A stretch of 64,000 bases of DNA from Methylorubrum populi (GTDB lineage Bacteria > Pseudomonadota > Alphaproteobacteria > Rhizobiales > Beijerinckiaceae): contig DYYG01000005.1 in NCBI GenBank assembly GCA_020741775.1, positions 1-64,000 on the forward strand. Reading direction: 5' to 3'. Of this stretch, positions 29,083 to 38,217 are shown in pieces. The stretch's first letter is position 1. Each line of letters begins with the position of its first letter. Under the pieces are notes generated by a model, which saw only the letters and a program-made list of their open reading frames with translations, made no database searches and had not been told where the DNA came from. The translations under genes were made by a program, and so were the position numbers.

Positions 29083-29111
29083 TTGACCCGGACGCGGCCG
29101 GCTCGCTATGA
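29083..29111 (+). promoter_or_regulatory. Candidate sigma-70 promoter for carA
   Basis: TTGACC (29083-29088) and CTATGA (29106-29111) are separated by exactly 17 bases and lie about 80 bp before the carA start, in the divergent yqeY/carA interval. The match to the alphaproteobacterial housekeeping pattern (TTGACN-17-CTATNN) is by eye only. Confidence 0.45.
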
Positions 29112-29190
29112 GCCCCCGCAAGATCCCGCATGACCCGGCGGCCCGAATGAGCGGCCGCGGGAAGCGGCGGACATAAGCCGGATCGGAGCC

Positions 29191-30429
29191 ATGCTGCAAG
29201 ACGAACCCGCGACCCTGCGCGCCGATCCTGCGCGCGCCAACCCGGAACCCTGGAGCGAGCCGCTCGTCACGGCCCTTCTCGTTCTCGCCGACGGCACCGT
29301 GCTCGAAGGCTTCGGCATCGGCCAGACCGGCATCGCCGACGGCGAGGTCTGTTTCAACACGGCGATGACGGGCTATCAGGAGATCCTGACCGATCCGTCC
29401 TATGCCGGGCAGATCGTCACCTTCACCTTCCCGCATATCGGCAATGTCGGGACCAACGACGAGGATCTCGAGAGCCTCGAAGCGGCGCCGGCCTCCGGCG
29501 TGCGCGGCGCGGTGATCGCCTCGGCGGTGACCAAGCCCTCGAACTGGCGCTCCTCCTCCCACCTCGACGGCTGGCTGAAGGCGCGCGGCATCGTCGGCAT
29601 CACCGGCATCGACACGCGGGCGCTGACGGCGCTGATTCGCGACAACGGCATGCCGAACGCCGTGATCGCCAACGATCCGCAGGGCCAATTCGACCGTGAG
29701 GCGCTCAAGAAGCGCGCGGCGGCGCTCGCGCCGATGGAGGGCCTCGACCTCGTGCCGCCGGTTACCTCCCGCGAAACCACTGCCTGGACCGAGACCGTCT
29801 GGGCGGTGAAGGGCGGCTACGGCTCCCGGGCGCCGGGCCAGGGCCTCAAGGTCGTCGCCATCGATTACGGCGTGAAGCGCAACATCCTGCGCCTCCTGGC
29901 CGAAGCCGGCTGCGACGTCACCGTGGTCCCCGCCACCACCAAGGCCGAGGACATCCTGGCGCTGAAGCCGGACGGCGTGTTCCTCTCCAACGGCCCAGGC
30001 GATCCGGCGGCAACCGGCGAATATGCCGTGCCGGTGATTCGCAAGCTCCTGGACGAGAAGGTGCCGACCTTCGGCATCTGCCTCGGCCACCAGCTGATGG
30101 GCCTCGCCCTCGGCGGGCGCACGGTGAAGATGGGTCAGGGCCATCACGGCGCGAATCATCCGGTGAAGGACCACACCACCGGCAAGGTCGAGATCGTCTC
30201 GATGAATCACGGCTTCGCCGTCGATCCGCAGAGCCTGCCCGAGACGGCGGTCGAAACCCACGTCTCGCTGTTCGACGGCTCGAATTGCGGCCTGTCGCTC
30301 ACCGACCGTCCGGCCTTCTCGGTGCAGCACCACCCGGAGGCCTCGCCGGGCCCCCGCGACAGCCATTACCTGTTCGAGCGCTTCGTGAAGCTGATGCGCG
30401 AGAACCGGCCGGAGACCGTGCGGTCGTAA
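29191..30429 (+). CDS. carA: Carbamoyl-phosphate synthase small subunit
   Basis: Glutaminase subunit of carbamoyl-phosphate synthase, feeding arginine and pyrimidine synthesis. The 412-residue product has the N-terminal domain (VLADGTVLEGFGIG, EVCFNTAMTGYQEILTDPSYAGQI, GITGIDTRALT) and a class I amidotransferase domain with nucleophile Cys297 in FGICLGHQ and the His381/Glu383 pair in VQHHPEASPGP. The first 25 residues are a family-variable extension. carB is not adjacent, and a terminator follows at 30438-30461, so the gene is monocistronic. Confidence 0.98.
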   Translation: MLQDEPATLRADPARANPEPWSEPLVTALLVLADGTVLEGFGIGQTGIADGEVCFNTAMTGYQEILTDPSYAGQIVTFTFPHIGNVGTNDEDLESLEAAPASGVRGAVIASAVTKPSNWRSSSHLDGWLKARGIVGITGIDTRALTALIRDNGMPNAVIANDPQGQFDREALKKRAAALAPMEGLDLVPPVTSRETTAWTETVWAVKGGYGSRAPGQGLKVVAIDYGVKRNILRLLAEAGCDVTVVPATTKAEDILALKPDGVFLSNGPGDPAATGEYAVPVIRKLLDEKVPTFGICLGHQLMGLALGGRTVKMGQGHHGANHPVKDHTTGKVEIVSMNHGFAVDPQSLPETAVETHVSLFDGSNCGLSLTDRPAFSVQHHPEASPGPRDSHYLFERFVKLMRENRPETVRS

Positions 30430-30437
30430 TCGCACCC

Positions 30438-30461
30438 GACGGCGGCCCGGGGGCCGCCGTC
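30438..30461 (+). terminator. Intrinsic terminator of carA
   Basis: An 11-bp stem, GACGGCGGCCC (30438-30448) with GGGCCGCCGTC (30451-30461), begins 9 bases after the carA stop; a short AAAAAA run follows at 30472. Confidence 0.75.
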
Positions 30462-30556
30462 TATCCGTCATAAAAAACCCCAGCTTCCCGCTCATCTCCC
30501 GGTTCATGGCCGGATCGGACAAGAATCAGCGGCCGGGACAGTTGGGGGCTTGCCGG

Positions 30557-30931
30557 ATGACGCTCGACGACGCGCGCGACGACTTCTCGCGCCTGCATCG
30601 CCTGTTCACTTTTCACCTGGGCGTGGCGGTCGGCCTGTCCTGGCTGACGACCGCCTATGCGGCGACTTCCGCGCCGTGGGTGCGCAACATCCGCGCCCTG
30701 ATCGACCCGACCGGGCCGGTGCGGATCGAGAGCACGCTCTCCTACCTGTTCGTGATGCCGGCGGTGCTGACCCTGGCCTGGGCCTCCGCCTATTTCGGCC
30801 GCGAGACCATGCGCCGCTTCCAGACCCTGCCGAACCAGACCCTCGAATTCGCCGCCGCGGCGATGGTCGCCTTCGGTGTGTTCTACCTCTCCATCGATCG
30901 CGCGGTCGCCGTCATCAGCGCCGGGTTCTGA
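30557..30931 (+). CDS. Small membrane protein of unknown function
   Basis: Starting at MTLDDARDDFSRLHRL, the product is about 124 residues with three hydrophobic segments (about 20-40, 60-82 and 98-118) separated by charged loops (SAPWVRNIRALIDPTGPVRIEST; FGRETMRRFQTLPNQT). ATG 30557 was preferred to 30506 because GGGGGC lies upstream and the preceding 17 residues are polar and unconserved-looking. It stands alone between carA and the convergent heparinase-like gene. No family recognised. Confidence 0.6.
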   Translation: MTLDDARDDFSRLHRLFTFHLGVAVGLSWLTTAYAATSAPWVRNIRALIDPTGPVRIESTLSYLFVMPAVLTLAWASAYFGRETMRRFQTLPNQTLEFAAAAMVAFGVFYLSIDRAVAVISAGF

Positions 30932-30952
30932 TCGCCCCTCGGCGATCCCTCG

Positions 30953-30981
30953 TCCCGAGGCGCTGCGAAGGCGCCCCGGGA
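30953..30981. terminator. Hairpin between convergent genes
   Basis: TCCCGAGGCGC (30953-30963) pairs with GCGCCCCGGGA (30971-30981) with one mismatch and a seven-base loop. It is placed 22 bp after the small membrane-protein gene and 59 bp before the end of the convergent heparinase-like gene. Confidence 0.5.
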
Positions 30982-31039
30982 TGGGAGAGCGTGGAACCTT
31001 GACCGGATCTGCGCGCCAGCGACGTCCGCGCCGAAAAAC

Positions 31040-33715
31040 TCACTCCGCCTCGATCAAGCGCCTCACCTCGCCATCGCCGAGCAGACGGGTGAGGCGTCGC
31101 TCGGCCTCCGGCTCGGCAGCGATGACGAGGCCGCCGCAGACCACGTCGCGGCCGCTGAAGGCGTAGCGCAGAACCGGCGCCGGCATCAGCCCGCCCGATC
31201 CCGCCGCCACGAATCCTTGGATGGCGTGGGCACGGTCGTCGCGGCCGATGACGATCTCCATCCCCGCCGCCCGGCCCTTCACCGCGAAGCCGAAGAGTTC
31301 GAGGCGCCGGCCCTCCTGCTGGGCGAGCGCCCGGCGCGGCCCCGACAGGGCGACCAGGGCATTGGGCGAGAGATGCAGCAGGCCCTCGAAGGACAGGGTG
31401 TGCCCGGCCCGCGCGAAACGGTCGATCACCGCCATCCCGCTGACCTCCTCGAGCACGACGAAGATCCGGGTATGGGCGTAGTCCGGGCCGTGCATTGTGG
31501 TGGAAAGGGCGATGACCTCAGCACCGTCGAGGGTGTGACGCGCGACGAGCCGGCCGGAGCCGGCCACGGGCTCGCGCCCATCGGGAAAGGCGAGGTTGTG
31601 GGCGCGGGGCGAGAGCAGATAGTGCCGCGCCGGGCCGACCTCGACCCCATCCGCCCCGCCGCCCTCGACGATCCAGCGCCGCGAGCCGCTGGCGAAGGTG
31701 AAGGAGGTGCAGTCCCGGTGGCCGTGCGGCGACTGCGCGGCATGGGTCAGGGCAAAATGGCTCCAGCCCGTCTCCAACCCGTCATGGCGCAGGACGATCA
31801 TCTCCGCCGTCCGCCCCTCGGGATGGGGCGTCGTCTCGCGCTCGGCAACGAGATCGCGGGTTTGAGCCGAAGCGAGCCGGGCCAGCCAGCCGGCATGGTC
31901 GAGGCCGGCGGGACTGTCGCCGAACGGCGGGAGCCTGCCGCCCGGATCGAGCAGCCCGACAAGACCCGGCAGGGCCGCCTCGACCCGGAGGCGGATCGCC
32001 GGCCCCGGCGCTCCCTCGCCGAGGGCGGACGAGACGGCCTGCCCCAGGCTCAGGAGCTCCAGGCGGCGCACGGGAGAGGCCTCCGCGAAGCTCCCCTCCT
32101 CCGGCAGCAGCGCGTCGAAACCATGCGCGAGGCTCTCGCGGGCGAGGGAATCCCAGTGTGCGGCGAAGGGAAAGGCCGGGAGCACCCGCGCGAGGGCGAA
32201 CAAGGCAGTCGCCGCCTGGATGCCGTGCAGCGCCCGCGCCAGAGCGTTCTGCCCGACGATCTCGGCCAGAGCGAAACCGTGCCGCGCGGCTTCCGCCGCG
32301 ATGGCGTCGCGCGCGGATTGCTCGCCTTCCTCCGCAAGAAGGCTCGCCAGGACATCGCCGCGGGGCGCCAGGGCGGCGGGGTGCAGGCTCAACGGATCCG
32401 CCGGCTGGCCCCACGGATTGGCCCGTGACCACGCCACCGCCAGGGTTCGGGCGCGGGTGAGACCCTCCGGGAGGGCCGACAGCGGCAGCAGCCACGCCAG
32501 CGATTGGTAGGCGAGCCGCCAAGCCACCGATCGAAAAGGATCCTCGCGCCAATCGGGAGCCTCGGGCAGGGCCCAATCCGGCAAGCCTGCCAGGCTCAGG
32601 ACGATGCCCTCCCCGTCGAGGCGGGCGCTGCGATCCGGGCCAGCGCGCAAGCTCCGCGCCTCGCCGAGGATCGGTCCGCCCGTGCCGGATAGGTCGATAT
32701 CCGCCCCCTCCAGCCAGGCGGCGGGCGCGCCCTCGGGCAATCCGAGCCGGTCGGCGAGGCGGTCGAGGAAGGCCGGGGCGTCGAGGAGGTCGTCGTCGCA
32801 CAGGCTCTCCAGGCGGAACGCATCCTCCAGAGCCAGTTCCGGCACGCCGATCAGCTCGACCTCCGGCGGGGTCTCGGCATCCTCCCAGACGCCGAAAGTC
32901 AGCTCGACCACGGCAGCGCCGCCCGGCGGGTGCAGGGCCAGCGTGAAGCGGCGGGCCTGGGGCTGGGCCGAGAGATTGATGACGGCGCCGAGCCCCGGCA
33001 CGGACACCGCGTTGGCGTAGGGCGGAGCGATCTCCGCCCCCTCCGCATCCCGGTAGACCAGGCGGACGCGGGCGGCATGCTCGTCGGACCGCGCGGCGTA
33101 GATCTGGCCGCGCAGGATCAGGGCGATGTCCTGCGGCAGGGCATAGGCGATCCGGATGCCGTCCCCGTCGAGGCGCCGCCGACGCGGCGCCGAGGCAGGG
33201 TCGGGCGTGCCGGCCAGGAGGACCGGATCGGAAACCGTAAAGGCGCGGGTGTTGCGCCAGGAGCGGAAGGTGACGACGAGGCCGGAGGCCTGTTCCGGCA
33301 CGCGGAAGCCGGCGCGGAAGGGGGCGACTCCCTCCCCGCCCAAGAGCGCCGGACCGGGGATCCAGGCGATCTGCGGATCGAGCAGGCTGCGGGCCAGCCC
33401 CGGCACATGGTCGAGATCGAGATTCGACCCGTCCGCCGCCACGAAGTCGAAGCCGATGACCGCGCAATCGACGGCGAGCGCCGCCTCCTCGGCCGCGTCG
33501 AAGGCGAAGGCGCATTGCAGGCAGGCCCAGGCACCGGCCGGCAAGCCGGAAAAACTCACGCTCGCCCGCGCGAAGCGGGCATTGGCGGCGATCCGGTGCC
33601 GTCCCTCGCGCCCGTCCGGCCCGGCGCCGCCGCCATAGCGCACGGCGGTCGGCAGCAGGGCCGCGGCCCCCTCTCCCGCGGAAGCAGGGGCGGCTCGTTG
33701 GTCGATCTCGTCCAT
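31040..33715 (-). CDS. Heparinase II/III-like protein
   Basis: An 891-residue protein whose C-terminal third resembles the heparinase II/III beta-sandwich domain: HPEGRTAEMIVLRHDGLETGWSHFALTHA, then SPHGHRDCTSFTFASGSRRWIVEGGG with the characteristic His-Asp-rich stretch, and ARHYLLSPRAHN. The middle (about 400-620) is alpha-helical with Trp-rich pieces, like the family's toroid domain. The first 300 residues are Ala/Asp-rich beta-type sequence without a recognised domain. There is no signal peptide, so it may be cytosolic or exported by another route. Such proteins often accompany polysaccharide gene sets; the substrate is unknown. It is divergent from the flgB operon. Confidence 0.75.
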   Translation of the reverse strand: MDEIDQRAAPASAGEGAAALLPTAVRYGGGAGPDGREGRHRIAANARFARASVSFSGLPAGAWACLQCAFAFDAAEEAALAVDCAVIGFDFVAADGSNLDLDHVPGLARSLLDPQIAWIPGPALLGGEGVAPFRAGFRVPEQASGLVVTFRSWRNTRAFTVSDPVLLAGTPDPASAPRRRRLDGDGIRIAYALPQDIALILRGQIYAARSDEHAARVRLVYRDAEGAEIAPPYANAVSVPGLGAVINLSAQPQARRFTLALHPPGGAAVVELTFGVWEDAETPPEVELIGVPELALEDAFRLESLCDDDLLDAPAFLDRLADRLGLPEGAPAAWLEGADIDLSGTGGPILGEARSLRAGPDRSARLDGEGIVLSLAGLPDWALPEAPDWREDPFRSVAWRLAYQSLAWLLPLSALPEGLTRARTLAVAWSRANPWGQPADPLSLHPAALAPRGDVLASLLAEEGEQSARDAIAAEAARHGFALAEIVGQNALARALHGIQAATALFALARVLPAFPFAAHWDSLARESLAHGFDALLPEEGSFAEASPVRRLELLSLGQAVSSALGEGAPGPAIRLRVEAALPGLVGLLDPGGRLPPFGDSPAGLDHAGWLARLASAQTRDLVAERETTPHPEGRTAEMIVLRHDGLETGWSHFALTHAAQSPHGHRDCTSFTFASGSRRWIVEGGGADGVEVGPARHYLLSPRAHNLAFPDGREPVAGSGRLVARHTLDGAEVIALSTTMHGPDYAHTRIFVVLEEVSGMAVIDRFARAGHTLSFEGLLHLSPNALVALSGPRRALAQQEGRRLELFGFAVKGRAAGMEIVIGRDDRAHAIQGFVAAGSGGLMPAPVLRYAFSGRDVVCGGLVIAAEPEAERRLTRLLGDGEVRRLIEAE

Positions 33716-33875
33716 CGGTTGCAGGCGCTACCGTCCGCGCCGTCCCTGTCAAGCAAAGAGCCAGCCTCGTGCAAGATTGCCGGCCTAAACCCACCCTCAT
33801 GACGCAGGCTTCACTGTTCGGCCGCCTGCACGACCTCAGCGGCTCTCACGGGAATTTCGGAATGGGGACGTTTCG

Positions 33876-34265
33876 ATGACGACGGGCGTCTACCTGTTCG
33901 ACCTCGCTTCGCAGCACGCGCGCTACCTCGCCGTGCGGCAGGCCACCATCGCCGGCAACGTCGCCAACGCGAACACGGCCGATTACAAGGCGCGGGACGT
34001 GCTGCCTTTCGCCCAGGTGCTGGCCAGGACCGGGCTCGACATGGCCTCGACCGCCAATAGCCACCTGAACACACAGGGCAACCGGATCCCAGTGCGAGAG
34101 ACGCAGGCCCGCGACGGTTGGGACGTGCTCGAAACCTCCAGCTCGGTCAGCCTCGAGCAGGAGATGCTCAAGGCGAGCGACGTCTCCCGGCAGCACAACC
34201 TCGACACGGCCGTGGTGAAGTCGTTTCACCGGATGCTGATGGCGGCGACGAAGAGCGGGTCATGA
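33876..34265 (+). CDS. flgB: Flagellar basal-body rod protein FlgB
   Basis: Proximal rod subunit, exported through the flagellar channel. The 129-residue product has the rod-protein N-terminus with [20 protein letters not shown] and a C-terminal heptad segment ([30 protein letters not shown]). First gene of a tightly packed run to fliP; its stop overlaps flgC as ATGA. The 160-bp gap to the divergent heparinase-like gene presumably carries the operon promoter. Confidence 0.96.
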   Translation: MTTGVYLFDLASQHARYLAVRQATIAGNVANANTADYKARDVLPFAQVLARTGLDMASTANSHLNTQGNRIPVRETQARDGWDVLETSSSVSLEQEMLKASDVSRQHNLDTAVVKSFHRMLMAATKSGS

Positions 34266-34678
34266 TCGATCCCCTGCTCTCCGCCTCCCGGCTCGCCAGC
34301 GCCGGCCTCGAAGCGCAATCGGTGCGCATGCGGGTCGTCTCCGAGAACCTCGCCAACGCCCAATCCACCGGCGCGACGCCGGGCGCCGATCCCTATGCGC
34401 GCAAGACGGTGACCTTCCAGGCCGCCCTCGACCGGGCAGCGGGGATCTCCTCCGTGCGCCTGCGCGAGATCGGCACCGACAAGACGCCGTTCCGCACCGA
34501 ACACGACCCCGCCAACCCGGCGGCGGACGAGAACGGCAACGTCAAGCTGCCCAACGTGAACATGCTCGTCGAGATGGCGGACATGCGCGAGGCCAACCGT
34601 TCCTACGAGGCGAACCTCCAGGTCATCAAACAGGCCCGGGCCATGGTCGCCAGCGTCATCGATCTCCTGAAGTCCTAA
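34262..34678 (+). CDS. flgC: Flagellar basal-body rod protein FlgC
   Basis: Proximal rod subunit of 138 residues. The N-terminal [31 protein letters not shown] and C-terminal [34 protein letters not shown] are the FlgC hallmarks. Start at 34262 overlaps the flgB stop. It is 13 bp upstream of fliE. Confidence 0.96.
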   Translation: MIDPLLSASRLASAGLEAQSVRMRVVSENLANAQSTGATPGADPYARKTVTFQAALDRAAGISSVRLREIGTDKTPFRTEHDPANPAADENGNVKLPNVNMLVEMADMREANRSYEANLQVIKQARAMVASVIDLLKS

Positions 34679-34691
34679 AGGCACCGCACCG

Positions 34692-35042
34692 ATGATCGAG
34701 GCTCTCACCTCGCTCGCGGCCTTCGACAAGGTCGCCGGCACCTCCTTCGCCGAGACGGCGCCCGCCCAGAAGGCCGTCTTCTCGCCCGCCGCCGTGGCGG
34801 GCATCGCCGGTCCCGCCGCCGCGCCGACGGATTTCGGTGACGTGATGGCCCAGGTCGCGGCGAGCGCCCGCGACGCCCTGCGCGGCGGTGAGGCGACGGC
34901 CATCGCCGGCATCCAGGGACGGGCGACGGCACAGCAGGTGGTCGAGGCGGTGATGTCCGCCGAGCAGAGCCTTCAGACCGTGGTGGCGATCCGCGACAAG
35001 GTGGTCGCCGCCTATCTCGAACTCAGCCGCATGCCGATCTAA
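34692..35042 (+). CDS. fliE: Flagellar hook-basal body protein FliE
   Basis: Adapter between the MS ring and the rod, one of the first exported subunits. The 116-residue product has the Ala-rich variable N-terminus and the conserved C-terminal [32 protein letters not shown]. Order flgB-flgC-fliE is typical of the rhizobial arrangement. Confidence 0.95.
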   Translation: MIEALTSLAAFDKVAGTSFAETAPAQKAVFSPAAVAGIAGPAAAPTDFGDVMAQVAASARDALRGGEATAIAGIQGRATAQQVVEAVMSAEQSLQTVVAIRDKVVAAYLELSRMPI

Positions 35043-35068
35043 CCGGCCATCCGAAGGAATCCGCCGCC

Positions 35069-35857
35069 ATGCGCGCGCTCGCCATCGCCGCCACGGGCAT
35101 GTCCGCCCAACAGCTCAACCTCGAAGTCATCGCCAACAACATCGCCAACCTGAACACCACCGGGTTCAAGGGGGCGCGGGCCGAGTTCACCGATCTGCTC
35201 TACCAAGCCGAGCGGCAGCAGGGCGTGCCGAACCAGGCGGGTCAGGAGGCGGTGCCTGAGGGCGCGATGCTGGGCCTCGGCGTGCGCGCCGCCGCGATCC
35301 GTAACCTGCACCGGCAGGGATCGCTCGCCAATACCGGCAACCAGCTCGATCTCGCGGTGAACGGGCGCGGCTATTTCCAGATCACCAGCCCGGCGGGCGA
35401 GATCAACTACACCCGCGCCGGCTCGTTCAACAAGAACAATGCCGGCCAGCTCGTGACCATGGAAGGTTACGCGGTCGATCCTGCAATCCTGATTCCGCAG
35501 AACACGACCCAGGTGACGATCAACGAATCGGGCCAGGTCTTCGCCAAGATCGACGGGCAGGTCGCGCTGCAGAATATCGGCCAGCTCACGCTCGCGAACT
35601 TCGCCAACGAATCCGGCCTGGAACCCCTGGGCAACGGCCTCTACCGCGAGACGCCCGCCTCCGGTGCTCCCGTGATCGGCAATCCCGGCGATGCGAGCTA
35701 CGGCAAGCTGCAGCAGGGCTATCTCGAAGGCTCGAACGTCGATCCGGTGAAGGAGATCACCAACCTGATCACGGCCCAGCGCGCCTTCGAAATGAACTCG
35801 AAGGTGATCCAGGCCGCCGACGAGATGGCCGGAACGGTCTCAAAGGGCATCCGCTGA
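35069..35857 (+). CDS. flgG: Distal rod protein FlgG
   Basis: Distal rod subunit of 262 residues. It begins [46 protein letters not shown], carries the central [13 protein letters not shown] and ends with the FlgE/F/G tail [36 protein letters not shown]. The FlgG-specific stretch after the [13 protein letters not shown] motif separates it from FlgF. Lies between fliE and flgA. Confidence 0.97.
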   Translation: MRALAIAATGMSAQQLNLEVIANNIANLNTTGFKGARAEFTDLLYQAERQQGVPNQAGQEAVPEGAMLGLGVRAAAIRNLHRQGSLANTGNQLDLAVNGRGYFQITSPAGEINYTRAGSFNKNNAGQLVTMEGYAVDPAILIPQNTTQVTINESGQVFAKIDGQVALQNIGQLTLANFANESGLEPLGNGLYRETPASGAPVIGNPGDASYGKLQQGYLEGSNVDPVKEITNLITAQRAFEMNSKVIQAADEMAGTVSKGIR

Positions 35858-35909
35858 GCCCCGGCCGCCCCCTCTCCCCATCCACCTCCGCTAATCGGCG
35901 CGCCTTTCC

Positions 35910-36386
35910 ATGTCCCGCACGCTCCTCGCCCGCGGCCTCCTCTTCGCTGCCCTCGTCGCCGGGCCGGCCCACGCCGTCGAGGGGATGGCCGGCGGCGAGC
36001 TCATGCTGCCGGTGCCGACGGTCACGATCTATCCCGGCGACACGATCAAGGAGACGATGCTGCGGATGCAGGCCTATCCCGCGACCTACCGGGCGCGGAC
36101 GGCCGTCATCGACGCCTCCGCCGCGATCGCCGGCCGCACGGCCCGCCGCATGCTGCTTCCCGGCGAGCCGGTGCCGGTCAACGCCGTGGACGATCCCCGC
36201 CTCGTCAGCCGGGGAACGCCGACGCAGATGATCTTCGAGGAGAACGGCCTCGTCATCACCGCCATCGGTGCGCCGCTGCAGAATGGGGGCCTCGGCGAGA
36301 CGATCCGCGTGCGCAACACCGACACCAACCGCATCGTACTCGGTACGGTCATGGCCGACGGTCGCATCCGGATCGGTGCCCAATGA
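35910..36386 (+). CDS. flgA: P-ring assembly chaperone FlgA
   Basis: Periplasmic chaperone for P-ring assembly by FlgI. The 158-residue protein has a signal peptide (MSRTLLARGLLFAALVAGPAHA) and the SAF-like domain pattern PVPTVTIYPGDTIKETML and RRMLLPGEPVPVNAVDDPRLVSRG, ending GLGETIRVRNTDTNRIVLGTVMADGRI. It is shorter than enteric FlgA, as in other rhizobia. It overlaps flgI by ATGA. Confidence 0.93.
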   Translation: MSRTLLARGLLFAALVAGPAHAVEGMAGGELMLPVPTVTIYPGDTIKETMLRMQAYPATYRARTAVIDASAAIAGRTARRMLLPGEPVPVNAVDDPRLVSRGTPTQMIFEENGLVITAIGAPLQNGGLGETIRVRNTDTNRIVLGTVMADGRIRIGAQ

Positions 36387-37630
36387 CCGGCCAGCTCTCC
36401 TCGCCCCCTTCCGCGAGCGCGTTTCCCGCCGCCTCCGAGATCCGCTGCATCCGGCGGACCCTGGCCGTCGCGCCCCTGCGTGGGCGGAGGACGCAGCCGC
36501 CGTGGCGTCAGCGCCTGCTCCTCGCCCTCCTGCTCGGACTGCTGACCGGCCTCGGCTTCGCGCTGATGGCGGGGCCGGTCCTGGCATCGGGCACGCGCAT
36601 CAAGGACATCGCGACGCTGAAGGGCGTGCGCGACAACCAGATCTTCGGCTACGGCCTCGTCACCGGCCTGCAGGGCACCGGCGACACCCTGCGCAACGCG
36701 CAATTCACCGAGCAGTCGCTGCAATCGCTCCTCGACCGGCTCGGCATCAATGTCCGCGACGCGCGCCTGCGCACCCGGAACATCGCCGCCGTGATGGTGA
36801 CCGCCGACCTGCCGCCCTATACCGGCACCGGCTCGCGCATCGACGTGACGGTGACCTCGATGGGCGATGCCACCTCGCTGCGCGGCGGCACCCTGCTGAT
36901 GACGCCGCTGACCGGCGGCGACGGCCTCGTCTACGCGGCGGCCCAGGGACCCCTCGCGGTGTCCGGTTTCTCGGTACAGGGTCAGGCCGAGCAGCTGACC
37001 CAGGGCGTGCCGACGGCGGGCCGCATTCCCAACGGGGCGCTGATCGAGCGCGAGGTGCCGGGGAGCTTCCGCGATCTGCCCGAACTCGTGTTCGAGCTGA
37101 AGAACCCCGATTTCAAGACCGCGATCCAGATCGCCGACGCGATCAACGCGTGGTCGCAGCGCGCCCTCGGCCAGCGCATCGCCAGCGCCCGCGACCAGCG
37201 CGCGGTGGTGGTGATGCGCGGGCGCCAGATGGCCCAGACCCGGCTGGTGGCGCAGATCGGCGACCTGACGATCGAGCCCGACATGCCCGCCCGAGTCGTG
37301 GTCGATCAGCGCACCGGCACCGTGGTGATCGGGCGCAACGTGACCATCTCCACCGTGGCGGTCACCCACGGCAACCTCACGGTCCGCGTCACCGAGACAC
37401 CGGAGGTGTCGCAGCCCGCCCCGTTCTCCAACGGCGAAACCGTGGTGGTGCCCCGCACCGAGGTCGCGGCGGAAGAAGGACGCGGCAAGCTCGCCATCCT
37501 GCGCGGTTCCGATCTTCAGACGCTGGTGCGCGGCCTCAATCAGGTCGGGCTGAAGCCGACCGACATCATCGCGATCCTGCAGGCGGTGAAGACCGCCGGC
37601 GCCCTTCAGGCGGAGCTGGTGGTGCAATGA
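36383..37630 (+). CDS. flgI: Flagellar P-ring protein FlgI
   Basis: Forms the peptidoglycan-level ring around the rod. The 415-residue product has a long N-region before a hydrophobic signal segment (about 50-72, ending VLASG), then IKDIATLKGVRDNQIFGYGLVTGLQGTGD, the conserved core, and the C-terminal ILRGSDLQTLVRGLNQVGLKPTDIIAILQAVKTAGALQAELVVQ. The first 45 residues are unusual; a downstream GTG could be the real start, but ATG 36383 overlaps the flgA stop. It overlaps motE by ATGA. Confidence 0.96.
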   Translation: MTGQLSSPPSASAFPAASEIRCIRRTLAVAPLRGRRTQPPWRQRLLLALLLGLLTGLGFALMAGPVLASGTRIKDIATLKGVRDNQIFGYGLVTGLQGTGDTLRNAQFTEQSLQSLLDRLGINVRDARLRTRNIAAVMVTADLPPYTGTGSRIDVTVTSMGDATSLRGGTLLMTPLTGGDGLVYAAAQGPLAVSGFSVQGQAEQLTQGVPTAGRIPNGALIEREVPGSFRDLPELVFELKNPDFKTAIQIADAINAWSQRALGQRIASARDQRAVVVMRGRQMAQTRLVAQIGDLTIEPDMPARVVVDQRTGTVVIGRNVTISTVAVTHGNLTVRVTETPEVSQPAPFSNGETVVVPRTEVAAEEGRGKLAILRGSDLQTLVRGLNQVGLKPTDIIAILQAVKTAGALQAELVVQ

Positions 37631-38217
37631 GCCGTCTTCCGCGCAGCCTCGTCCTGTGGCTCGCCCTCTCGGGGGCGGCCCTCGCGGCCGGGGGCGATCA
37701 TGCCGACCCGGCCAAGGATGCCGCCCTCCGCGCCATCGCCACCCGCGACGCCCCGAAGGAGGTGTCGGCCCAGGATTTCGTCGCCAAGGAGCCGCCCAAG
37801 ACCGGCTATTGCGCCAACATCGCCGACGCCGCCGCCGATGCCCGCTTCGCGTGGCAGAAGGAGCAGCTGGCGGCAATGGAGAAGCAGGTGGAGGAGCGCA
37901 TCCGCCTGCTTGAGGAGAAGCGGGCCGAGTACGAGGCCTGGCTCAAGCGCCGCAACGAGTTCCTGGCCAAGGCCGACGAGAGCGTGGTCGCGGTCTATGC
38001 CAAGATGCGCCCCGATGCGGCCGCCCTGCAGATCACCAACATGCCCGACGAGGCGGCCGCCGCGCTCCTGACCAAGCTCAACGCCCGCACCGCCAGCGCC
38101 ATCCTCTCGGAGATGGAGGCGGCCCGGGCCGCCAACCTCGCCCGCGCCATGACGGAATCGGGCCGGAAGGACGCGACCGCTCCGGCGCAGGCCCAGAAGA
38201 AGAACCAGAGGTCGTGA
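37627..38217 (+). CDS. motE: MotE-family flagellar chaperone
   Basis: Periplasmic protein of 196 residues of the MotE type, which in Sinorhizobium meliloti is the chaperone of MotC. It has a signal peptide (to about ALAAGG), a coiled-coil (about 75-115: KEQLAAMEKQVEERIRLLEEKRAEYEAWLKRRNEFLAK) and a MgtE-N-like segment (AKMRPDAAALQITNMPDEAAAALLTKLNARTASAIL). Its presence fits the motC gene 9 kb downstream. Overlaps flgI by ATGA and flgH by TGATG. Confidence 0.9.
   Translation: MSRLPRSLVLWLALSGAALAAGGDHADPAKDAALRAIATRDAPKEVSAQDFVAKEPPKTGYCANIADAAADARFAWQKEQLAAMEKQVEERIRLLEEKRAEYEAWLKRRNEFLAKADESVVAVYAKMRPDAAALQITNMPDEAAAALLTKLNARTASAILSEMEAARAANLARAMTESGRKDATAPAQAQKKNQRS

Noticed and set aside
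36086..37876. 596-codon frame antisense to flgA, flgI and motE
   Set aside because: No recognisable protein; lies wholly opposite recognised flagellar genes.
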